NCBI GenBank assembly: GCA_025062415.1
Contig: JANXAH010000035.1
Span: 1 to 41,363 of the forward strand
Source of the DNA: Anaerolineae bacterium
GTDB taxonomy: Bacteria; Chloroflexota; Anaerolineae; B4-G1; DUEL01
Reading direction: 5' to 3'
DNA length: 41,363 bases
Positions 1 to 7,153 of the stretch are shown here, one piece after another. Within the stretch, counting starts at the first letter, position 1; every line of letters starts with the position of its first letter. Both the position numbers and the translations under genes were made by a program. Below the pieces are notes generated by a model. It had not been told where the DNA came from. It did not search any database and saw only the letters and a program-made list of their open reading frames with translations.

Positions 1-1104
1 TGGAGTCCCTGTGACGATGGGCACGGGGACGGGCGTCGGCGTCGGGGTGGAGGGAGGGAGAATCTGGCAGCGGGAGACCCCCCAGCCGCTCAGGACGAAG
101 ATGGCCAGGGCTGCGCCGCTGGCGACGGTGCGCCGGGCCCATGCCCCCCAGTCGGGGGGAACAGGCACCCGCTCCAGGGCCAGGCGCATCTCCCGGGCCG
201 AGGAAAAGCGCTGATCCGGGTCTTTTTCCAGGGCCCGCAGGACGATTTCCTCCAGCAGCGGCGGGATGGCCGGGCGAATCTGCCGGGGAGGCAGAGGCCG
301 ATACTGGGGGTCCACGATCAGTGCGATGTTCTCAAAGGGGAGCCGTCCCGTCAGCATCTCATAGAGGACGATACCCAGGGAGAAGAGATCGGTGCGGACA
401 TCCACCGGACGGCCCCGACGGGTCGTCTCCAGAGCCTGTTCGGGGGAGACGTATTCCGGGGTGGCAACGCCCAGGAGACCAAAGCGGGGATAGCGCAGGT
501 CCCGGGCGATGCCGAAGTCGCACAGGACAGCATGAGGGACACTGCTGCGCAGGTAGTTGAAGGAGCGCTTCCGGAAGAGGATGTTCCCCGGCTTGATATC
601 CAGGTTGATGACGAAACGCTCGTGGATGTGCTCCAGGGCAGAGACCAGTTGACGGGCGATCCCGACGGCTTCCAGCAGGTGCAGGGGGTGTTCCTCCCCG
701 TTGGCTGGAGGCCGCAGGATGTCGGTCAGCGTGGTGGGGCGGCAGAGGTGTTTCTGCAGCGAGCCTCCGGTCAGCAGTTCCATCGTGTAGTACCACCCTG
801 GGCCAAAGGGGAAGTCCCCGCGCGCAGCGTAGACGAACTTATGGTAGCCCAGAATCGGGTAAATGCGCACCACGTTGGGGTGGTCAAAGCGAGAGAGGTA
901 GTCGGCCTCGGCGACCAGGGCGGCCTGGTGTTCCGGCTTGGCGACCTTCATCGCCATCCGGATGGGGAACCCAGGGCGGCGGTACTTTTCCCGGACCTCC
1001 ACCTCAAAGACGCGCGCCATCCCGCCCCGCCCGCGGAAGCCCCGGACGATGCGGTAGGGGCCCACAACAGTTCCGGGAATAAGTTGGTCCAGTTCCTGGC
1101 TCAT
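1..1104 (-). CDS. Membrane Ser/Thr protein kinase of the T7SS-like operon (C-terminus beyond window)
   Basis: This kinase would phosphorylate Ser/Thr residues in the cytoplasm and is a natural writer for the three FHA proteins upstream. The 368 residues visible contain a Hanks-type kinase domain (about 15-310) with a glycine loop GRGGMA, an ATP-binding Lys53 in AMKVAK, DFG at 196-198 and PEYVSPEQ in the activation segment. The catalytic loop reads NLDIKPGN, so Asp169, Lys171 and Asn174 are kept but the usual His-Arg of HRD is missing, making it a non-RD kinase. One TM helix (about 327-343) is followed by a Pro/Thr-rich outside segment that runs off the window. The ATG lies 5 bases after the VWA gene stop, behind AGAGGAT. 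It is last in the visible operon. A kinase fold, one TM and an outside tail recall EssB/YukC of Firmicutes T7SS, which are pseudokinases; that analogy is inference. Confidence 0.9.
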   Translation of the reverse strand, partial: MSQELDQLIPGTVVGPYRIVRGFRGRGGMARVFEVEVREKYRRPGFPIRMAMKVAKPEHQAALVAEADYLSRFDHPNVVRIYPILGYHKFVYAARGDFPFGPGWYYTMELLTGGSLQKHLCRPTTLTDILRPPANGEEHPLHLLEAVGIARQLVSALEHIHERFVINLDIKPGNILFRKRSFNYLRSSVPHAVLCDFGIARDLRYPRFGLLGVATPEYVSPEQALETTRRGRPVDVRTDLFSLGIVLYEMLTGRLPFENIALIVDPQYRPLPPRQIRPAIPPLLEEIVLRALEKDPDQRFSSAREMRLALERVPVPPDWGAWARRTVASGAALAIFVLSGWGVSRCQILPPSTPTPTPVPVPIVTGTP

Positions 1105-1109
1105 ATCCT

Positions 1110-3170
1110 CTACGGCACCACTTTTCGGGTGGGCCCGCCAGTCTGTGGAGTTCCTGGAGAGGGGGGAGAGGCTGGCGGGGCTCCCGGGCTCGGGTAGGGG
1201 TGAGTGGGGGGAGCACCGGTAGACGGTGGGGGCATCGGGCCCGGATGGGGCGGAGATGGAGGCCCACCGGGGCCAGGCGGCGGAGGCACGACGCCGGGTT
1301 GCTGGATTTGCCGGGTCGTTCCGCCCACGCGCTTGAACTGCAGGCGGGTCATCCCTACCTCAATGATCGCATCCGGCTGAAGCAGGATGCGGGTGTGGGG
1401 CGGAATCGGCATCCCGTTGACCCGCGTCCCGTTTGTGCTCCCCTCGTCCACGATGTAGAACTGGGTCTGTTCCAGGTGGATGGAGAAGTGGGGATTGGAG
1501 ACGTACTCGTCGTAGAGGGCAAAGTCGCCGAACTGGGGGTCTCGGGCCACTTTGGTGACCGGTCCTGCGATAGGGATCTCCCGACCGGGGTTGGTGCCCT
1601 TGACGACCACCAGCCGGGCTACGGCAGGGGGTGTCGCCCCCAGGCGCCGGGTGACCCCTTTGAGAACTCCTGTCGTTCCAGTGACGATGCGCTGGGCCAG
1701 TTGGGAGCGGGTCCGCAGCAGCACCGCCAGCAGGACCAGCAGGCCCAGCAGCAGGGCAAACAGCAGCATAAGGATCCACCAGTACATCCCCAGCCAGAGC
1801 AGCGCGCGCCGGAGGAAGGGAAGGGGCTCCCAGGTGACCTGGATTCTCACCGGTTGGCTGGTGATGCGGACATCCAGATAAGGGTCGTCGGCCTCGGCCT
1901 GGAGGGTGTACTCCTGGCTGGGGGCATGCAGGGAGGGGCGGACCAGGGCTCCCAGGTCCCAGGTAAACTCAAAGGAGGGAGGGGTTCCTCCTCGGCCGAT
2001 CAATTCCCCATTGGCGTAGTAGCGGACTTCCGTCGGGGTTCGGAAGACGCCATCGGTGGGCGCCACGGCTACGCTGAGAAGCAAGGTGCCCGTATATTGG
2101 CCAGCGGAGTAGGGGACAGTGACCGTCATCCCTTCGGTAGGGGCGGTCAGCGTTAGGCGCAAGGGCTCCAGGATGGAGTCAAAGGCGACCGACCGTTCGG
2201 CGGAGCCCAGGTCGGTATTGACGGTCACGTTCAGCGTGTAGCGTCCTTTCGGCTGGCGGGTGCGGTAAGTCAACACGTACTGATTCCGCTGAGTCATCAA
2301 CCGGTCAAAGAGGGCCAGGACAGCCTGGCGGGTGGGTTCGTCCCGGTGAATCTGATAGGCGCCACCCGTCTGGCTTGCCAGGCGGATCAGGTTCCCCTCC
2401 GCGTCCCGGCTGAGAACCCCGCCCTGGGGAGCCATCCCGATGGCATAGAGGGAGATGCCCGACTCGTTGGCCTTCCGGATGATGTCTTCCTCCCGTGCCC
2501 GATTGCTGAAGTTGGGGTCAATCCCGTCGGAGAAGACGACAATGACTTTGCGCCGGTGGGCAAGAACGTCCCGGATAACGGCGTCGGGGTTCTCTCGCAG
2601 TAGCCGCAGGGCCTCGTCCAGCCCCTCGTAGAGAGGGGTACCGCCGCGAACCGTCTCTCCTTCCATCTCTACCAGCGCATTGAGGACCAGGTTGATATCC
2701 ACCGGATTATACGTGAAGTTCTCCTCCGGTTGGAGTTTCCCTCCTTCGCCGACGCCCACAATGGCGATCACGTCGTCCTCCGGCGCGCCGGTGACGCTGA
2801 GCCGGTTGACCAGTTCCCGCACCAGGTCGGTGGCCTGCCGGATGCGCGGGTCGCCACGAGCGGAGATGCCGCCCCGGTCCACCACCACCACGATCGCCAG
2901 TCCCACGGGCCGGTAGGCCACCTCGGCCAGCGGGACCGTCGCGCCCGATTCCTGAACCAGGAAGGCGTCGGCGCCGAGGCCCTCTATGCTCTGGGAGAGT
3001 TGGGGGTCCAGGACGGAGGCGTAGATGCGCACCTCTGGCGGCGAGGAGATCGCATCGGGGGGGTGAAGGATCAGCAGGGGGCCAGGGGCCTGAGCCCGGG
3101 TGGTTCCGAACATCCCTCCGAACAGGACGAGAAGGGCCACCAGCCAGAGGAAGGTCTTGTTCGCATTCAT
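1110..3170 (-). CDS. Secreted VWA domain / TM / cytoplasmic FHA protein with Pro-rich tail
   Basis: A 686-residue membrane protein that could link an outside adhesion or assembly domain to inside phospho-Thr recognition. Residues 1-27 are a signal peptide. A VWA domain spans about 90-290, with MIDAS-like Thr178 (GGTPL) and Asp215 (VFSDGID), but the first motif is DRGGI instead of DxSxS, so metal binding may be weak. A beta-rich region (about 330-445) precedes a TM helix (about 457-485). The FHA domain (about 518-613) has ARDPQFGDF, SNPH and STNGTRVNG; Arg543, Ser558 and the STNG loop are kept, although SRxH is changed to SNPH. The tail (about 625-686) is rich in Pro and Gly. The ATG follows GGAGGACAGAG. 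The gene has its own likely promoter and is followed 5 bases later by the kinase. Its exact role in secretion is unknown. Confidence 0.9.
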   Translation of the reverse strand: MNANKTFLWLVALLVLFGGMFGTTRAQAPGPLLILHPPDAISSPPEVRIYASVLDPQLSQSIEGLGADAFLVQESGATVPLAEVAYRPVGLAIVVVVDRGGISARGDPRIRQATDLVRELVNRLSVTGAPEDDVIAIVGVGEGGKLQPEENFTYNPVDINLVLNALVEMEGETVRGGTPLYEGLDEALRLLRENPDAVIRDVLAHRRKVIVVFSDGIDPNFSNRAREEDIIRKANESGISLYAIGMAPQGGVLSRDAEGNLIRLASQTGGAYQIHRDEPTRQAVLALFDRLMTQRNQYVLTYRTRQPKGRYTLNVTVNTDLGSAERSVAFDSILEPLRLTLTAPTEGMTVTVPYSAGQYTGTLLLSVAVAPTDGVFRTPTEVRYYANGELIGRGGTPPSFEFTWDLGALVRPSLHAPSQEYTLQAEADDPYLDVRITSQPVRIQVTWEPLPFLRRALLWLGMYWWILMLLFALLLGLLVLLAVLLRTRSQLAQRIVTGTTGVLKGVTRRLGATPPAVARLVVVKGTNPGREIPIAGPVTKVARDPQFGDFALYDEYVSNPHFSIHLEQTQFYIVDEGSTNGTRVNGMPIPPHTRILLQPDAIIEVGMTRLQFKRVGGTTRQIQQPGVVPPPPGPGGPPSPPHPGPMPPPSTGAPPTHPYPSPGAPPASPPSPGTPQTGGPTRKVVP

Positions 3171-3248
3171 CTCTGTCCTCCGAAGCAGGGGTGGGGCAGA
3201 ACGTTGCTGTGGAAGGAGACGTCAAGAGGCGCTGATAACTTTAAATGG

Positions 3249-3277
3249 ATTATACACCTTCGCCGATGCTTGTGCAA
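3249..3277 (-). promoter_or_regulatory. Promoter ahead of the VWA-FHA gene
   Basis: On the minus strand TTGCAC is followed, after 17 bases, by a perfect TATAAT. It lies about 80 bases upstream of the VWA-FHA ATG, so the VWA-FHA and kinase genes can be transcribed apart from the upstream genes of the cluster. Confidence 0.7.
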
Positions 3278-3315
3278 GTCGCACGGTGGCCAATTGCAAA
3301 TGGTCGTTCCATATA

Positions 3316-3393
3316 GCGGCCTCCATCAGCGGGTCGCAGGCTTCCTGAGGGGAGATGGGGGGCCACCAGATGTGCTGGATATGCCCGGCGGGG
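3316..3393 (-). pseudogene. Duplicated remnant of the PP2C gene 3' end
   Basis: This stretch aligns without gaps to 3482-3559 in the PP2C gene, with about 62 of 78 bases identical by hand count. On the minus strand it can be read as HIWWPPISPQEACDPLMEAA, against HIWRTSTSPQEACDRLVEAA in the intact protein. It has no start and lacks the metal-binding GGEDN segment, so it is a decayed fragment and not a gene. It lies immediately downstream of the parent gene, separated only by a perfect hairpin. Confidence 0.8.
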
Positions 3394-3413
3394 CAACTGC
3401 TTGCAGTTGCCCC
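3390..3413. repeat. Perfect 10-bp hairpin after the PP2C gene
   Basis: GGGGCAACTG and CAGTTGCCCC flank a CTTG loop. It starts 10 bases beyond the PP2C stop on the minus strand, at the junction with the duplicated PP2C fragment. No T-run follows on the minus strand, so it is either a weak terminator or processing site, or an inserted palindromic repeat. Confidence 0.65.
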
Positions 3414-3423
3414 ACCAACTCCT

Positions 3424-5178
3424 CTAACGTCCCACCTGAACGACGATGACGCTAATGTTATCCTCCCCTCCGGCACTGTTGGCCGCTTCCACCAGCCGGT
3501 CGCAAGCCTCCTGAGGGGAGGTGGAAGTCCGCCAGATGTGCCAGATATGCTCGTCGGGAACCATCCCGCTTAGCCCATCGCTGCAGAGCAGGAGGGCCTC
3601 GCCGGGCGCTAACCGGCGCTCAAAGAAATCCGCTTCCACCCGGGGCTTATCGCCAAGGGTGCGGTAGATAACATTTTTTTGAGGGTGGGTGGCGGCTTCT
3701 TCGCGGGTGATCTGGCCCGTGGCGACCAGGCGCTCCACCAGGGAGTGGTCCACGGTAATCTGCTCAATGCCGTCGGGACGGAGGTGGTAGGCCCGGCTGT
3801 CGCCAATGTTGGCAATAGTCGCCGCATCGCCCAGCATCAGCGCGACCACGAGGGTGGTGCCCATATCGGTTCCAGCGACCCGGCGCTGGTTGTAGATGGT
3901 CCAGTTGGCCTGCTGGATGACAGCAGAGAGCCACTCTCGGGGTGTGGGGAGGGGCTGTCCGGCCGCGTGGGGGGCCAGGATTTCGCCGCCGACCCGCTGA
4001 GCCAGGGTGCGGATCACTATCTGGCTGGCCACATCCCCTGCCTCGTGCCCGCCCATCCCGTCGGCGATGGCCGCAAGGGCGACGGGAATCCCCTGGGAGC
4101 GGAAGGCCATCACCGTCTGAAGGGCCAGCAGGCTATCTTCGTTGAGGGTCCGTTCCATTCCCACGTCGGTGCGGCAGCCCAGCGTCAGCGTGACGTGGGC
4201 GGGGCGACGCATCTGAGCCAGCCGTTCCTCCAGCATGGCGGCCACCTGACCAGCAGTGAGCGCTCCTGGGTTCGCCAGGACCCGGACAAGAACTTCCAGT
4301 TCCGGCGGGAATGGCCCTGGCCGTCGGAGGTCCCAGGCCCGGCCGGTCGCCAGGTACAGAAGGAGGGCGGCCATTCCAGCCAGGTCTCGGGCGAAATAGG
4401 CAGTGGCCCGGCTCTGCTCCGCAGCCGAAAGTACCTGGGCGTTCTCCAGGGAGAGCCAGAAGGCCCGATCTCCCTCCACACCGATCCGGCCCAGGTCCAT
4501 CTCGCCAAGCGTGATCCCTTGCCGGTGCAGGTGTTCCAGCGCGCGGGCCAGCGTGATTCCCCACTCCAGAACCCGAAGAGATTCTTGAGGAACGGGGAGG
4601 GAGGCAGCCAGCACAGGAAGGTGTTCCGTCTCCACAGCGTAGGCGCGAGGCGGGCCATAGGGGGCCTCGGTAAAGACCTCCCGGGGCAGGAAAAGGCCAG
4701 GATGGTCCACTCCGGCCTGGAGGAGGAGGGCCGGAACCACGAAGGCCCGCTCGTGCGCGCTCTCCCGCACCCGATAGCGCAGCAGAACGGGCGCTGCATC
4801 GGAGAGGTCGGCGCCGCAGGCGACGCAGAACCGTTCGTCCGGAGAGCGGACTTCCGCGCGACACTGGGGACACAGGCGGACGGGCTGCGTCTCTTCCACC
4901 AGGTACTCGTTCATTTGCTCCCCGGCTGCGCGCACCTCCAGCACCGCGTACTGCCCCTCCTTCAGCAGAGCCCCTTCCGGCAGGGGAGCGAAGGCGACGG
5001 GGGCGGGCAGAGGACGGGTAGGGACATCGGCAGTCTGGGCGTGGGATGACGTTGGGAGAAGAGGCTTTGTGGGCTGCCGGGAGGAGCGAATCCGGGAAGA
5101 GGCTTCCAGCGCTGCGCCGCAATTCTGGCAGAACCGCGCGCTGGGGCGGTTCTCCGCACCGCATCGGGAGCACCTCAT
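3424..5178 (-). CDS. Zinc-ribbon / pseudokinase / PP2C Ser-Thr phosphatase fusion
   Basis: A 584-residue soluble protein expected to remove phosphate from Ser/Thr on proteins of this locus. A Cys4 zinc ribbon (residues 3-20) comes first. A kinase-like region follows (about 65-320), with a second Cys4 ribbon inside it (103-121). Where HRDLKPEN and DFG should be, it reads LGEMDLGRIG and SLEN, so the kinase part is dead. The PP2C domain (about 328-583) is complete: NED at 346-348, ADGMGG with Asp373, CSDGLSG with Asp534, and GGEDNIS with Asp573. The ORF track starts upstream at 5370, but ATG 5178 is chosen because it has AGGAGGTGTGTC in front, begins the zinc ribbon and overlaps the previous stop as ATGA. 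Translational coupling to the membrane FHA protein is therefore likely. The pseudokinase may sense or bind a partner. Confidence 0.92.
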   Translation of the reverse strand: MRCSRCGAENRPSARFCQNCGAALEASSRIRSSRQPTKPLLPTSSHAQTADVPTRPLPAPVAFAPLPEGALLKEGQYAVLEVRAAGEQMNEYLVEETQPVRLCPQCRAEVRSPDERFCVACGADLSDAAPVLLRYRVRESAHERAFVVPALLLQAGVDHPGLFLPREVFTEAPYGPPRAYAVETEHLPVLAASLPVPQESLRVLEWGITLARALEHLHRQGITLGEMDLGRIGVEGDRAFWLSLENAQVLSAAEQSRATAYFARDLAGMAALLLYLATGRAWDLRRPGPFPPELEVLVRVLANPGALTAGQVAAMLEERLAQMRRPAHVTLTLGCRTDVGMERTLNEDSLLALQTVMAFRSQGIPVALAAIADGMGGHEAGDVASQIVIRTLAQRVGGEILAPHAAGQPLPTPREWLSAVIQQANWTIYNQRRVAGTDMGTTLVVALMLGDAATIANIGDSRAYHLRPDGIEQITVDHSLVERLVATGQITREEAATHPQKNVIYRTLGDKPRVEADFFERRLAPGEALLLCSDGLSGMVPDEHIWHIWRTSTSPQEACDRLVEAANSAGGEDNISVIVVQVGR

Positions 5179-5960
5179 GACACACCTCCTTCCCCGGTCC
5201 GAAAGATGAAGGTTACGCTGCCGATTTGGAGTTCCCAGCCATCCCGGAGTAGGTTGTGCCGGGTCCGGCGGCCGTTCACGTAGACGCCATTGGTGGAGCC
5301 CAGGTCTTCCACAGCCCAGTCGTTCCCCCGGCGGTAGAGGCGAGCGTGGCGGCGGGAGACAGTCTCCCATCCCGCGAACTCGGCGGTGATGACCAGATCG
5401 TTATCCGGCGCGCGCCCTATCGTCAGCGATTCCTTCTCCAAGGGCCAGCGAAAGCGCCGCCCGGCCAGGGTGGCCTCCAGCGAGGGTGGGGTGGGGGGAG
5501 TCGGGGGCAGGGGTCGGGTAGGCCTGCGGGGCCGGGGGCGCCTCCGGAACAGGGAGACCCCGATCAGAACCAGCAGCAGGAGGACCAGCAGCCCTGCGCA
5601 TCCCGCTCCGAACAGGGGCCAGTAGGGGACAAGCACTTGTATAATCCCTATCATCCCGGAGACGGTCGGGGTGGTCCCAGGCGTCGGCGAGGGTGTTGGG
5701 AGGAGCGGGACGGTCGGGGTAGGGGAGGGAGGGAGTTCGGTGGGGCTGGGGGAAGGGGATGGGGGAGTAGGAGAGGGCGTCTCGCTGGTCGGGGTCGCCG
5801 TTGGAGTGGGTTCCGGAGGGGGAGGGGGAGTGGCCGACGTGACTTCCGGCAACTGAAAGGTGGGCATCGGGGGTGGGGAGAACCCCACCACCAGCGCGAG
5901 GGAGGTCACGATGCCGAGGACCAGAAGAACCCGGAAAGCGGGAACACCGAAAGCGCTCAT
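5175..5960 (-). CDS. Membrane FHA-domain protein with Thr/Pro-rich outside linker
   Basis: A 261-residue protein that would dock phospho-Thr partners at the inner face of the membrane. Residues about 10-26 form a signal anchor, about 40-100 are a PTPTATPT-type linker, about 113-138 a TM helix, then a basic stretch RRRPRPRR marks the inside. The FHA domain (about 165-257) is canonical: GRAPDNDL with Arg183, SRRHA at 202-206 and DLGSTNG. The ORF track starts at 6329 inside the upstream gene; ATG 5960 is chosen because AGGAGG stands 5 bases before it and the hydrophobic N-terminus begins there. It lies 26 bases after the YukD-FHA stop and overlaps the phosphatase gene by ATGA. Likely partners are the kinase, the phosphatase and the VWA-FHA protein of the same cluster. 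Confidence 0.92.
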   Translation of the reverse strand: MSAFGVPAFRVLLVLGIVTSLALVVGFSPPPMPTFQLPEVTSATPPPPPEPTPTATPTSETPSPTPPSPSPSPTELPPSPTPTVPLLPTPSPTPGTTPTVSGMIGIIQVLVPYWPLFGAGCAGLLVLLLLVLIGVSLFRRRPRPRRPTRPLPPTPPTPPSLEATLAGRRFRWPLEKESLTIGRAPDNDLVITAEFAGWETVSRRHARLYRRGNDWAVEDLGSTNGVYVNGRRTRHNLLRDGWELQIGSVTFIFRTGEGGVS

Positions 5961-5986
5961 ACAGGCCTCCTGAGGAGAAACCTCGC

Positions 5987-6601
5987 TTACGGGGCGGCGT
6001 CCGTGAACACGCATCGGACCGCGCCAAAGCTGATCACATCGCCGGAGCGAAGGACATAGGGCTGATGCGGAGGGAGCATGGTGCCCCCCACGAACGTTCC
6101 GTTGCGGGAGGGGAGCGGGATCAGGACCCACCGGGTTCCCTGCTTGCGCAGCCGGGCATGGGTTCTGGAAACGGTCTCTCCGCCGGGCTGGGTAGAGAGG
6201 TCTATATCCGGCTGCTGTCCCCGTCGGGCATCCCCCCGGCCGACCAACAGTTCCGGCTTGCCCAGATGGTCCAGCAGAACCGGCTGGCCCGAGACAAACC
6301 GGAGGGAGGCCGAACCCCGAACGGGCCAACCGCTATGGTGAGACAACTGGAGGGAATACCGGATCAGTTCCAGCCGGTCTCCCATCTTCACCCCCAGTTC
6401 GTCCAGAGTCCGGCCGTCGGGAAAGGGCTGCCCTCTCCGGCCCAGGCGATACTCCACCAGCCAACCGGATACGGTGGTGGGAATCTGGAGGGCCTGGATC
6501 AGTGCCACCGTCAGATGCCGAACCGGCACATCTTCCGGGACTTCCAGGTCCCGGCTTCCCTGGAGGGGATCAGGGAGTTTCACCGTGATGACGACAGCCA
6601 T
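5987..6601 (-). CDS. YukD/EsaB-like ubiquitin-fold domain fused to FHA domain
   Basis: A 204-residue soluble protein. Residues 1-82 look like the YukD/EsaB ubiquitin-like fold found in T7SS loci: ITVKLPDP strand, the segment VRHLTVALIQAL as the central helix, then TLDELGVKMGDRLEL. Residues about 100-200 are an FHA domain with GRGD at 121-124, VSRTHA at 144-149 and PSRNGTFVGG. YukD in Firmicutes is a stand-alone small protein, so this fusion is uncommon as far as I know. It is the first gene of the minus-strand cluster and diverges from the WXG100 gene. ATG 6601 lies only about 5 bases after the predicted transcription start, so the message may be nearly leaderless. The ubiquitin-fold call rests on pattern and neighbourhood and needs a profile or structure check; the FHA call is firm. 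Confidence 0.85.
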   Translation of the reverse strand: MAVVITVKLPDPLQGSRDLEVPEDVPVRHLTVALIQALQIPTTVSGWLVEYRLGRRGQPFPDGRTLDELGVKMGDRLELIRYSLQLSHHSGWPVRGSASLRFVSGQPVLLDHLGKPELLVGRGDARRGQQPDIDLSTQPGGETVSRTHARLRKQGTRWVLIPLPSRNGTFVGGTMLPPHQPYVLRSGDVISFGAVRCVFTDAAP

Positions 6602-6612
6602 ACCTGTTATAG

Positions 6613-6640
6613 AGTATACTCCTTACTGCCCGATTTGCAA
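6613..6640 (-). promoter_or_regulatory. Promoter of the YukD-FHA operon
   Basis: On the minus strand TTGCAA is followed by a 16-base spacer and TATACT. The start of transcription would fall about 4-6 bases before the ATG at 6601, leaving no room for a Shine-Dalgarno site. The AAGGAG here lies inside the promoter and would not be in the message. Confidence 0.65.
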
Positions 6641-6697
6641 ATTCTGGCTGTGTTGGTGAGGCATCGGCTCGCAGTTGTTCCCTTTCGGCTCCAGAAC

Positions 6698-6725
6698 TTG
6701 ACAATCGGCGGAAAGTCGCTATAAA
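6698..6725 (+). promoter_or_regulatory. Strong promoter of the WXG100 gene
   Basis: A perfect TTGACA (6698-6703) and TATAAA (6720-6725) are 16 bases apart. The leader would be about 70 bases and ends in AGAAGGAGG. The promoter pair in 6602-6804 is divergent, so WXG100 can be expressed apart from the FHA/phosphatase operon. Confidence 0.8.
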
Positions 6726-6804
6726 AGAAGGTAGGGCTTTTCTCCAGAACTTTGTCTGCCGCCCAGACTGTATCGTTCCCCCAGACTTTAGAAGGAGGAC
6801 TGCC

Positions 6805-7083
6805 ATGGTGGAGATCCGCGTATCCCCCGAGCGGCTTCGCAGTGTCGCCAGCCAGCTGGAGCAGAAACGGCAGGAGGCCGACCAGATTCTGGCGACCATG
6901 ATTCAGACGGTCAACAACCTCAGCGGCGAGTGGACCGGCCTGGCTCAGGTGGACTACGCCAACATCTTCAACGAACGGGTGCCCGCGATGAGGACTAACC
7001 TCAGCGAAGTGCTGGAGAACCTGATCCGGGCCCTGCGCCACATCGCCGACGAGTTTGAACGGGTGGACCAGACGGTCATCTAA
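6805..7083 (+). CDS. WXG100 (ESAT-6-like) protein, likely T7SS substrate or secretion partner
   Basis: A 92-residue protein of typical WXG100 length. It is mostly helical, with two helices joined by a turn carrying EWTGLAQ, which supplies the W-x-G motif at about residue 43. Members of the family form four-helix dimers and are exported by EssC/EccC ATPases. Near the C-terminus FERVD resembles the YxxxD/E export signal with Phe for Tyr; that match is loose. AGAAGGAGG sits 6 bases before the ATG. It stands alone on the plus strand between the FHA operon and the essC-like gene, with its own strong promoter and a perfect hairpin after it, so high expression is expected. No second WXG100 or LXG toxin gene is in the window. 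Confidence 0.93.
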   Translation: MVEIRVSPERLRSVASQLEQKRQEADQILATMIQTVNNLSGEWTGLAQVDYANIFNERVPAMRTNLSEVLENLIRALRHIADEFERVDQTVI

Positions 7084-7094
7084 TGTAGCGACCA

Positions 7095-7130
7095 AACGTG
7101 CCAGGCGCTGCGGGAAGCGCCTGGCACGTT
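7095..7130. terminator. Bidirectional hairpin between WXG100 and EssC-like genes
   Basis: A perfect 15-bp stem (AACGTGCCAGGCGCT and its complement) surrounds the loop GCGGGA. It lies between two convergent genes. On the plus strand only scattered T-rich sequence follows, so termination is likely but not textbook. Confidence 0.8.
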
Positions 7131-7153
7131 CCCTGCCTTCCGCTTTTCGTTTC

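Noticed and set aside
3222-3476. 84-residue minus-strand ORF after the PP2C gene
   Set aside because: It overlaps the true PP2C end in another frame; its PP2C-like part is the decayed duplicate and has no start of its own.
5178-5370. Extended N-terminus for the phosphatase fusion
   Set aside because: The added 64 residues are out-of-frame reading of the FHA gene; ATG 5178 has a clear ribosome site and an ATGA overlap.
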